Source: JANQUM01 sp047630355 (GTDB taxonomy: Bacteria; Bacteroidota; Bacteroidia; Cytophagales; Spirosomataceae). From it: a DNA stretch of 15,626 nucleotides. A model generated the notes under the pieces. The model searched no databases, was not told where the DNA came from, and saw only the letters and a list, made by a program, of their open reading frames with translations. Of this stretch, positions 8,667-15,402 are shown in pieces. How positions within the stretch are numbered: the first letter of the stretch is position 1; the number at the start of each line of letters is the position of its first letter. Where the stretch lies: the NCBI GenBank assembly GCA_047630355.1, contig JBLHXN010000077.1:1-15626 (forward strand), in the 5' to 3' direction. The position numbers were made by a program, and so were the translations under genes.

Positions 8667-9039
8667 ACTTGGATTTACGAGATGTGATTTACGAAGGGTT
8701 AATGACTTAACACTCGGTAGTTCTATTCGGTTTTAAAAAAGTATGCCTTGGGAGTTTCACCGAGTTATAGGATTTCGCTCAAACACTCTTCGATTTCTTT
8801 ATCGGTAAGTAGAACTTATCCATTAAAATAAGCATCTCTTACTGTCACATTGAGCGTACCGGGTCGCCAGGCGGTCGAAATGCTGCAAGAACGAGGCTGT
8901 TCTCGACTCCGCTCGAACTAACAAACTACTGAATATCAATATATTATTAGCAACTAACTTTTAACACAAATTATGTTACCAGAAATATTGTTTTGAAAAG
9001 ATTGATCATAAATGGCGAGTAGACTTACTTCTATAATAG
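8667..9039. other. Gene-free stretch upstream of the oxidoreductase gene
   Basis: No supportable gene was seen on either strand. It must hold the minus-strand promoter of the oxidoreductase, but I cannot place it with confidence. The middle is occupied by a palindromic repeat (8843-8922). Minus-strand reading of 8770-8840 gives a short peptide-like string interrupted by stops (for example VLLTDKEIEECLSEIL), which could be a gene relic but is too short to claim. Confidence 0.6.
8843..8922. repeat. Imperfect palindromic dispersed repeat with a GAGCG..GTCGAAATG motif
   Basis: The left arm GTCACATTGAGCG (8844-8856) pairs imperfectly (9 of 13) with the right arm CGCTCGAACTAAC (8910-8922). Inside are GTCGAAATG (8874-8882) and its near-complement CTCGACTCCG (8902-8911), and a smaller AGAAC/GTTCT hairpin. 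A 17-base block starting TACCGGG interrupts the left arm between GAGCG and GTCGAAATG. The general form TTGAGCGgAGTCGAAATG...TCGACTCCGCTC is familiar from interspersed repeats of Bacteroidota; recognition is from memory, and no second copy is in the window. Confidence 0.55.
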
Positions 9040-9222
9040 TTATAGTGCTTCTACTTCCAATTCGTCACAAACTTCGTTTAACATTTCAAAAGCGTTCTGC
9101 AACTCAATTTCGCCCCGCTTGTATTGGTTGAGTTCTTTCACTCCTTGGGAGATAGCATCCAGAATGCGTTGATCCTCGGCAGAACGCACCTTTTTCTTTT
9201 TACGCTTTACCTGCACGTAGTC
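9040..9222 (-). pseudogene. Antitoxin-like C-terminal fragment, minus strand
   Basis: Minus-strand translation from 9222 to the TAA at 9042-9040 gives DYVQVKRKKKKVRSAEDQ, then a helical part with LDAISQGVKELNQYKRGEI, ending in DELEVEAL. This resembles the C-terminal tails of small type II antitoxins in Bacteroidota (a charged Lys/Arg linker, then a 'Q-ILDAI...VKEL..YK.G.I.L..A..ML.E' helix). An in-frame stop at 9258-9256 and no ATG mean the N-terminal part is missing; a GTG at 9216 is the only possible start. No partner toxin follows downstream on this strand. It abuts the plus-strand antitoxin fragment head to head at ~9222. The antitoxin assignment is by pattern memory and moderately sure; that it is real coding sequence is supported by the clean helical, charged translation. 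Confidence 0.5.
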
Positions 9223-9507
9223 AAACTCATTACACTCGAAATTAAAGGTGCCCGGTTAGAAGAAAAAAATCGGGCAAAAGCAATTGGTAAGTCAGTTCAG
9301 GAACTGGTGAATGAAATCATTCCCAAAAAGCTACCTTTTGATGTCCCTAAATTAAACGTTCAGGATTATGCTGCAGTATATGACCCGCAACTCTCTGAAA
9401 AGGAATTAGAAGCGGATGATGATTCTTCCATTCAACCATTTTCTCACGTTACGGACACGGTAAAATACGCCCGTAAATTACAAAAGGACGCATGGCAAAT
9501 GAAATAA
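9222..9507 (+). pseudogene. VapB-like antitoxin fragment lacking its start
   Basis: In-frame translation begins KLITLEIKGARLEEKNR and continues AIGKSVQELVNEIIPKK, a typical antitoxin DNA-binding N-terminus ('M-x-x-ITLEI...GKSVQELV'), then a long acidic linker (QLSEKELEADDDSS) and a C-terminal ARKLQKDAWQMK that would wrap a PIN toxin. No ATG, GTG or TTG lies at the expected start just before KLITLEI; instead the sequence joins the opposite-strand antitoxin fragment. The nearest open start, TTG 9124, is inside that antisense fragment and so is probably not natural. It overlaps the PIN toxin ATG by 16 bases, as in real vapBC operons. I infer it was once the antitoxin of the following toxin. Confidence 0.65.
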
Positions 9508-9696
9508 TTTTCTTGGATACCAATATCTGGATTGACTATTTCAGAGGAAAAGAAACAGTTATTACGTTTATAGGTAATCAATCTAAAGAAAACATAACCA
9601 TTTCTTCCAGCGATTCCCGATATGCTCATTGCTGCCACCGCTCTCGTTTTTGACCTTGAAATTCGTACATACAATGGGAAGTTGAAACGGCGATAA
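9492..9696 (+). pseudogene. PIN-domain (VapC-like) toxin with internal deletion
   Basis: ATG 9492 opens a frame MANEIIFLDTNIWIDYF, the N-terminal PIN motif with the first catalytic Asp, up to ENITISS. After ~9612 the sequence no longer follows a PIN middle: it jumps, in another frame (from 9613), to IPDMLIAATALVFDLEIRTYN, the C-terminal PIN motif with the later catalytic Asp. Roughly the central 70 residues of a normal ~130-residue VapC are gone. The first frame stops at 9651-9653; the second ends at 9694-9696, its last codons (after ~9675) coming from the adjoining RHS/CARDB fragment. Intact members are Mg-dependent RNases that cut tRNA or rRNA. This copy cannot be active. Confidence 0.82.
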
Positions 9697-10530
9697 CCGT
9701 ATTTGCTGACGGCGTAAAGTTAACGAGGTCAAATTTGCCATTGGTGGCGAGTAAACCTGATGAAAGATTGCCCGTGAGGATTGCGTTGCCTGAGTTACTG
9801 CAAGGCTTTATCACTTTACTACCTTCGTTGTTGTTTTCGTTACACTCAGTAATTAAACCATAATGGTCTGCCATTAATACAAAATAATGTTGGTTGCTTT
9901 GGTAATCCATGCTTGCGGATACATCGTAATTGATGGTTTGGTTTTGGGCTAAATTGCCACCCCTCCCAGAGTAGGACGTGTATTAGCACGTCTTTGCTGC
10001 TGCCGTTGCTTGAACCGTAGGTAGGGAATGAAAACTACCCAAACTCACCGTTTGATTGCCGATATTCTTAACTACCACCCGATAATAAACCTTATCAGAA
10101 GTATATTTAGTGACTACAATATCAGATATAATTAAGTCTAGCTGCTGACAGACAGGGATAACTGTAACCATGGCATTGCCGCTTGTCGTACCTACGCCAC
10201 AGTTATTGGCTATTTAGCTAATGGTATAATTGGTAGTAGCCGTTGGACTAACCGAAAAGCTGTAAGGCGTACTATTAATATTGCTGTACTATTGCCCGTT
10301 AGCGGTGAAGTTGTAAGGTGTATCGCCCGTAAATACAACCAACAACGCGGCCGACTGCCCTTCATTGATACTTTAAGTACCGCTCGGTGAGTGTGGTACA
10401 TTACGGGGTATAATGACTTTATTAAGCCGATTACCAACAGCATCATACCCATAACTAACCGTAAATTTCTTTACCGAACCATCCCAAAAATGAGCTTTGG
10501 ATACCCGATTGAGTTGGTCGTATTCATAGA
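9676..10530 (-). pseudogene. RHS-repeat / CARDB surface protein, C-terminal fragment with four in-frame stops
   Basis: A single minus-strand frame runs for ~285 codons. It starts with RHS repeats (YEYDQLNRVSKAHFWDG ... VSYGYDAVGNRL, 10528 downward), passes an Ig-like 'SPTATTNYTIS' module (Bacteroidota adhesin style), then a CARDB-like domain (QLDLIISDIVV ... YYRVVVKNIGN) and a tail with ITECNENNNEGS. TAA at 10375-10373, TAG at 10291-10289, TAA at 10216-10214 and TAA at 9985-9983 interrupt the frame, but no frameshift is needed. Such proteins are giant secreted or surface proteins; here both the start and the true end are missing. At ~9675 it joins the PIN toxin tail and at ~10530 a plus-strand membrane protein fragment. 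Clearly a dead fragment. Confidence 0.85.
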
Positions 10531-11337
10531 TAAAGTAGATGATTGGGAAGATTATAAACCTACTGTTCTTGCTACAGAGTTGAATAAATTTACAGATCAG
10601 TCTATCATCAAACGACACAAGAGTTTTTCGTTTATAGGAAATGCGGCTTTATTTGTAACCGGACTCCTTGTTTTAGGGATATTTATTTTCTCCAAGACAA
10701 AAGAGTCAGAGTCAATTGAGCCAGAGTTCAGCTACGAAGTTCTACCTTCGCAGGGCTTTTCCAAAAAAGTAAAAGTATCTTATGATATTTCAAGAAATAA
10801 CTTCGGGAATGCCTCACTAATGTACGAGAGTCAACGCATACATCTTAACGATGTGGTTGGAGATACTACTTTCACAGTAAGTAAGTACTACGACACATTT
10901 GTGGTTTACCGTTCTATCAAATTATTTCTTGATGATTCTTTAGTCGCGAAAAGAAAGCTGTTCCTCACTTCTGACGAGATGAAAGAGGGATTTGGACGTA
11001 CGACATAAGCGTTGATATCATCAGAAAGAAAGACAAGGTCGTCTTTAATCTACTAATAAGTCCGACCGCCATCATTTTTGCCCAGTTTACGACGGCAAAG
11101 ACAGATTTCAGTAAAGGAAAGTTGAGTAGTTATATTTCAAAATTAGGCGTTGACTCATCAGACTGGCGGTACCTGGAAGTCATTACCAAAAATAACCGCA
11201 TTTCGTTAAGACTATACGGTGAAACTCTAATCGAGAATGCTTACGAAGAAGATATTGGAGAGATAGCAGGTTTACAACTCTATTTTAAAGGAACTGGTTT
11301 TGCGAAAAATATGAAACTAAACGGTAAGTCAATTTAA
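10530..11337 (+). pseudogene. 5'-truncated, frameshifted single-pass membrane protein of unknown function
   Basis: The plus-strand frame becomes plausible at ~10530 (DDWEDYKPTVLATELNKF), with a ~30-residue cytoplasmic part, one membrane helix (FIGNAALFVTGLLVLGIFIF, ~10630-10689) and a ~105-residue outside part (EFSYEVLPSQGFSKKVKVSY ... KLFLTSDE). It then stops at 11006-11008, but the adjacent frame continues without break (IWTYDISVDIIRKKDK ... MKLNGKSI) to TAA 11335-11337. A one-base loss near 10986-10992 would explain the shift: EMKEG then IWTYDI. The last part, with NNRISLRLYGE and GLQLYFKGTG, looks like a beta-sandwich. The sequence upstream of 10530 is antisense to the RHS fragment, so the true start and N-terminal domain are lost; ATG-like starts further upstream are artefacts. 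I do not recognise the family. Confidence 0.6.
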
Positions 11338-11455
11338 TTCTTTTACTGCTACTTTCAACCTCTTTATTATTTCCTTCCGTGCGTACTAAAATTGAGTCGG
11401 AAGACATTTTCATTCCAAGATTTTGCAGTGCGTTCTACTCAAGTTTTAACGTATA

Positions 11456-13915
11456 TCATTCAGGACATCCTGCTATTATAGCTTCAAAAACTTCACTGGG
11501 TCCAGCCTGAAAACCAGCATTTAAAACGATACTATTTCCTGCTTGAAATTTAGTGGGCGTACTTACATTTGCCTGACTAATGATGGTCTGCTCGGCGTTA
11601 TAATTTCCAAGAGGTAATACAACCGCTGCGTGAGTTAAGAAAGGTGGGCATGGCGTTGTTTCGTCCGAAGTAATTTTCACAACATAGTCTTCAATTTCCC
11701 CATAACCAATTCCATCTTCACTCGAGCAAGGGTCATTTGAAATCATATTATAACTCACCTTAAAACGCATTCTTGTAAGCCCTTCGGTAGCGGTTGCCAG
11801 TATCGTAACCGATGATAACCTTTGTGTCCAAATAGTTGGAGAATAAGACTCAACTCGCTCGCTTGCTTCAAAAACGTTATTCCGGTTATAATCTATCCAA
11901 ATGACTAAACCATCTTCCCATATTCCCGGATTAAGCGTTGTGATTTGGTACGTTTGCCCCTTTTGCAACGCAACCTCAGTAGCAGGTGTGCTTAACGAGT
12001 AACCACCAGTAGAGCAGGGTATAGCGGTATTAGAAGTATATAGATTAGTAGCCCCTTTATCAATTTTAACTTGGGCGATAAAGTCATCATCTGAGCAGTC
12101 AAGACCAGTTGGCTCGCAGTAAGGGCAAGCATCCTGATACGTAATTGATAATGGTGCCCGGGTAGAAACCCCACAGTCAGTAAGACTACATTCGGCGTAA
12201 ACCGTTGTATCTGCCGTAACATTTAGAGAAAATCCATTTCCTGTACCTACAAGGTTACCCTCAGTTGAAGCATCGTACCAACGAACACTTACGCCATTAC
12301 AGTCTGCAATGAGCTGTGCAGAAGCAGAACTTCCGCACACAGTAACATCTTGTACGGCGGGTGGGTCTGTATCGAATACAGTAACAGTGACCTCTTTACG
12401 TCTGCCTACGCAATCGCTCTCAGTACAATTTACGTAGTAGTTTGTGGTAGTGGTCAAATTGGGCGTGGTGTAAGAGTCTGTAGAAGAAATTGAGTTGCCA
12501 CTTGTAGGTGCGTCAAACCATTCGTAAGTTCCGGCACATCCTGTGGCGGTCAATACCACACTCCCGCTTGAACAAATTATTTTATTTTCTACAATTGGAC
12601 GGGGAATTTTTGAACCAGAAAGACAGGTTGCGGCGTTAAATTCAGCGTTCATTTTCCCGCTCGGCAATGGTCCAAAACCATTTGCGAAGTTTGTGCCTTC
12701 ACCTTGATGGCAATAACTCATGATAGTTCCTCCAGTGATAGGTGTCGCCCCCCCGGCACAATCTCCTTCTGTTGTTGCACAGTTATCAATCGCACCAGTA
12801 GTGGTACCGTTAGACCAAGTGCAAGAATGGGTATGCGGCAAACCAAAATTATGACCAATTTCGTGAGCAATTACCATGACATTCCAAGAATATATTGGAA
12901 AATTCTTTACTGAATTCGTAATATTAGCACTCAGTCCTTTTGCGTAATTTTTTCCGCATGATGCAAAAACAGCCCGTGAAGTCATGCCATTAAAAACCGA
13001 TGAACCATATAAGTAGTAGGCAATTCCTCCACCAAGTGGTTTTGTAGTTACTAAATGGACAATATCACCATCAAACGTATTACCAAGATCATTCCAGTAA
13101 GACCCTAAAAGGTCTAAACTTTCACTTGTATCATTAGCTGACGTATAAGGGTCTACAGAATCCCAAACAAACAATGTAGAGATAACAAGGTTTATACCCT
13201 CATTATCATACAGTAGTGAGACGTTATTGAAGATAGATGTCATGGTATTAACCACCGTTTGCACGCTACCGCCCCAGTCTGAGTACATCTGATAATCTGC
13301 TTCCAAATAGATTTCTACAGCTTTGCAGCCAGCAGCACTTGTTTGATTTGGTTGTAGTTCCGGCAATTTACCCTCGTATTCAACTCTCACCGCATCTCCG
13401 CAAATAGGAGTTCTATTCGGAAGTTCTCTGGTATTATAAATAACGTGCAAACTTTCTTTAATGCCCCTAACACGTCCAATAGTCAGGTTCAGCTTATCGT
13501 TTACAATCATACCCTCAATGGCCTCTTTTGTAATTGTAAGAGCCACGAAAGACTTGGGGTCTCCTTTTATTTTACCGTGATAATAATGGGGCAGTTCTAT
13601 ATCAGTAGCTTCCCCACTTGGGGTCATGACTTTAAAATTAGGGGAGAAAATAGTTGCAACCTCTAATTCAACTTCTACAAAACCTGATTTTAAAGGTACT
13701 TGGAGTGAAAATGCACCTTCAGTTTTAAAAATCTCAGCTCCTTTTGTTTTAGTCATTGAAAGTACCTGACCACTTTTTATTGAACCGAGACTACTCTTAA
13801 CACGACTTGATGAAACCGAGTTAGCACTTTGTTTTTGAAAAACGTTTTCAATTCTTTTTTGACCGTTAGCACTGAAAAACGCACAAATCGAAAAGATAAC
13901 GTAGATATGTTTCAT
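11456..13915 (-). CDS. Secreted M12B-like (reprolysin-type) zinc metalloprotease with Ig-like, GEVED and 3-coathanger domains
   Basis: 819 residues, start ATG 13915. Signal peptide ~1-18 (cut after SANG). A propeptide-like part (~60-160) contains YYHGKIKGDPKSFVAL, like M12B propeptides. The catalytic domain (~195-435) has the metzincin motif HEIGHNFGLPH (His351, Glu352, His355, His361) and a Met-turn IMSYCH (Met399). Two Ig-like modules follow (~446-515, ~522-592), each with paired cysteines, then a GEVED module (~600-748: DGLVIWIDYNRN ... GYGEIEDYVV). The end (~760-819) matches the 3-coathanger stack (FQAGNSIVLNAGFQAGPSEVF) and finishes AGCPE, the GCx-COOH type C-terminus seen in Bacteroidota. 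Thus a secreted zinc endopeptidase, probably kept at the cell surface; substrate unknown. It lies 111 bases downstream of the C-S lyase gene and converges on the broken membrane protein gene. All catalytic residues are present. Confidence 0.93.
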   Translation of the reverse strand: MKHIYVIFSICAFFSANGQKRIENVFQKQSANSVSSSRVKSSLGSIKSGQVLSMTKTKGAEIFKTEGAFSLQVPLKSGFVEVELEVATIFSPNFKVMTPSGEATDIELPHYYHGKIKGDPKSFVALTITKEAIEGMIVNDKLNLTIGRVRGIKESLHVIYNTRELPNRTPICGDAVRVEYEGKLPELQPNQTSAAGCKAVEIYLEADYQMYSDWGGSVQTVVNTMTSIFNNVSLLYDNEGINLVISTLFVWDSVDPYTSANDTSESLDLLGSYWNDLGNTFDGDIVHLVTTKPLGGGIAYYLYGSSVFNGMTSRAVFASCGKNYAKGLSANITNSVKNFPIYSWNVMVIAHEIGHNFGLPHTHSCTWSNGTTTGAIDNCATTEGDCAGGATPITGGTIMSYCHQGEGTNFANGFGPLPSGKMNAEFNAATCLSGSKIPRPIVENKIICSSGSVVLTATGCAGTYEWFDAPTSGNSISSTDSYTTPNLTTTTNYYVNCTESDCVGRRKEVTVTVFDTDPPAVQDVTVCGSSASAQLIADCNGVSVRWYDASTEGNLVGTGNGFSLNVTADTTVYAECSLTDCGVSTRAPLSITYQDACPYCEPTGLDCSDDDFIAQVKIDKGATNLYTSNTAIPCSTGGYSLSTPATEVALQKGQTYQITTLNPGIWEDGLVIWIDYNRNNVFEASERVESYSPTIWTQRLSSVTILATATEGLTRMRFKVSYNMISNDPCSSEDGIGYGEIEDYVVKITSDETTPCPPFLTHAAVVLPLGNYNAEQTIISQANVSTPTKFQAGNSIVLNAGFQAGPSEVFEAIIAGCPE

Positions 13916-13975
13916 ATAATGGAAAGATTAATCTTGCAATCATTTTACACAGATAAAACTACCCATATTTTACGC

Positions 13976-13994
13976 AAAAAAGAATAAATTATTC
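13976..13994 (-). terminator. Weak intrinsic terminator after the C-S lyase gene
   Basis: On the minus strand GAATAATTTATTC (13994-13982) is a self-complementary AT-only stem followed by TTTTTT and lies 33 bases past the lyase stop. The stem is weak, so some read-through into the protease is likely; this is a suggestion only. Confidence 0.35.
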
Positions 13995-14026
13995 CATTTT
14001 TACAAAAAATAAGTACATTAAGCGAA

Positions 14027-15163
14027 TTAATTAGTTGCTTTTCTCAAACGCTTTACTACCTCTTCAAGTACACTACGTTGCGTAGCAAAATTGAGCCGGA
14101 AGGCGTCTTTCCCACCAAAAATATCAGCTTCCATTACGCCTAACCCATTTTTCAGTAAGTGATTTGAGAAGTCAGCGTTTCCTAAGGCGGAGTAATCAAT
14201 CCAAGCCAAATAAGTGGCATCCAACGGTTTCATTTCCAACCCTTCGATCGCATTGATTTCTTTCAGTAAATAATCATGGTTGGCTTTGAGGTATTTTACA
14301 ACTTGCTCGTGCCAATCGGCAGAATCCCGGTAAGCAGCAAGAGCAGACTCAAAGGCAAAGGCACCTGGGTGCGGCACTATTCCATAAATGGTTCGTTGAA
14401 AGTTTTGACGCAATTGTTCGTTTGGAATAATGGCGAACGAGCAGCCTAATCCAGCAATATTGAACGTTTTACTCGGAGCCATCAACGTAATTGATTGGTT
14501 CTCGGTTTCTTTATTGAGCGAAGCAACGGAAACGTGTTTAGTAGATTCATTTAAAATCAAATCACAATGAATTTCGTCGGAGCATAAAATCAACTCATGC
14601 TTTAAGCAAAAATCGGCGAGTTGTTGAAGTTCTTCTTTCGTGAACGCCCGACCCAACGGATTGTGCGGATTGCACAGCATGAAGACTTTAGTATCGGGAA
14701 CAATCTGCTTTTCCATCTCCTCAAAATCGAATTCCCAACGCTCATTATTCCAAACAAAAGGAACATCTTGTAAGCAACGTTTACCTAAATCAGCGACTTC
14801 CAAAAAAGGTCGGTAAACGGGCGTAGCGGTCATGACCGAATAAAACGACGTATCGTCAACTGCACGAACGGAAGCGTGTAATCCGGGTACGAGACCAGGC
14901 AACCAAACAATCCATTCGGGTTTTACTTCCCAGCTATGTCGTTCTTTTAGACGTTTTAGCACGACTTCCATTAACTCATCAGGAGCGTGGGCGTAACCAA
15001 TTACGGCGTGGTCAACAAGTTTTTGTAGAGCAGCGGTAATTGGCTGAGATACTTTGAAATCCATGTCGGCAATCCAAAGCGGGATTACGTTGTTTGCATA
15101 TTTATCCCATTTACGGCTATTAGTATTTGTGCGGTCAACGGGTTGGTCAAAGTCGTAGGTCAT
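14027..15163 (-). CDS. patB: PatB/MalY-family PLP-dependent C-S lyase (cystathionine beta-lyase-like)
   Basis: 378 residues, start ATG 15163. The fold-type I aminotransferase motifs are all there: the N-terminal NVIPLWIADMDF (25-36), the GLVPGLHASVRAV segment, CNPHNPLGRAFTKEEL (164-179), SDEIHCDL (195-202, with the PLP-ring Asp196), APSKTFNIAGL with the Schiff-base Lys232, and FRLNFAT with the carboxylate-binding Arg356. Members cleave C-S bonds of cystathionine or cysteine conjugates to thiols, pyruvate and ammonia (EC 4.4.1.13); which substrate is preferred cannot be seen. Upstream lie two short palindromes (15175-15186 and 15207-15226), which may be regulator sites. No methionine or sulfur genes lie next to it. 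The MalY regulator role in E. coli cannot be assumed here. Confidence 0.94.
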   Translation of the reverse strand: MTYDFDQPVDRTNTNSRKWDKYANNVIPLWIADMDFKVSQPITAALQKLVDHAVIGYAHAPDELMEVVLKRLKERHSWEVKPEWIVWLPGLVPGLHASVRAVDDTSFYSVMTATPVYRPFLEVADLGKRCLQDVPFVWNNERWEFDFEEMEKQIVPDTKVFMLCNPHNPLGRAFTKEELQQLADFCLKHELILCSDEIHCDLILNESTKHVSVASLNKETENQSITLMAPSKTFNIAGLGCSFAIIPNEQLRQNFQRTIYGIVPHPGAFAFESALAAYRDSADWHEQVVKYLKANHDYLLKEINAIEGLEMKPLDATYLAWIDYSALGNADFSNHLLKNGLGVMEADIFGGKDAFRLNFATQRSVLEEVVKRLRKATN

Positions 15164-15174
15164 TGTAAGAGTAG

Positions 15175-15186
15175 TTGATTAATCAA
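15175..15186. promoter_or_regulatory. Perfect 12-base palindrome upstream of the C-S lyase gene
   Basis: TTGATTAATCAA is perfectly self-complementary and sits 12 bases upstream of the lyase ATG. It could be an operator for a dimeric repressor overlapping the translation start region. Short AT-rich palindromes also arise by chance, so this is only a candidate. Confidence 0.3.
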
Positions 15187-15206
15187 TTGGTCAACAAGTC
15201 AGAAAG

Positions 15207-15226
15207 TCAATAAGTTTTCTTATTGA
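15207..15226. promoter_or_regulatory. 8-base inverted repeat with 4-base loop upstream of the C-S lyase gene
   Basis: TCAATAAG (15207-15214), loop TTTT, CTTATTGA (15219-15226) is a perfect hairpin in the leader or promoter of the lyase gene. In the minus-strand transcript the stem is not followed by a T-run, so it is not a clear terminator; it may be an operator or mRNA structure. Confidence 0.35.
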
Positions 15227-15341
15227 TATAGCTTTAGGGTGAGAACAAATGTGTGCTCTTAATCCCCGAAACCGAACTTCTGCATTTTATCTCCTTCGAG
15301 GGAATAGTCACCCACTTGTATCAGACCTTAATAAATTCTCG

Positions 15342-15371
15342 AAAACTAAAAAATCCCGCCAAAGCGGGATT
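15342..15371 (-). terminator. Strong intrinsic terminator of the right-edge gene
   Basis: AATCCCGC (15352-15359), loop CAAA, GCGGGATT (15364-15371) makes a GC-rich perfect stem. On the minus strand the stem runs into TTTTTTAGTTTT, so it terminates the gene ending at 15403, 32 bases upstream. Confidence 0.88.
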
Positions 15372-15402
15372 CAAGAGTTCAAAATTGGTGTAAATACAAA
15401 AA

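Noticed and set aside
8770..8840. Tiny minus-strand peptides such as VLLTDKEIEECLSEIL and MDKFYLPIKKSKSV
   Set aside because: Too short, in overlapping frames, with stops close by and no start-site support.
9676..10530. Reassigned stop codons (TAA/TAG read as Gln)
   Set aside because: Neighbouring intact genes use TAA and TGA as true ends, and the fragment lacks both ends, so ordinary pseudogene decay is simpler.
11383..11420. A stretch resembling the 3' end of the C-S lyase gene (AAAATTGAGTCGGAAGACAT against AAAATTGAGCCGGAAGGCGT)
   Set aside because: 17 of 20 matching bases is about what chance gives in a window of this size, and no neighbouring lyase-like codons extend it.
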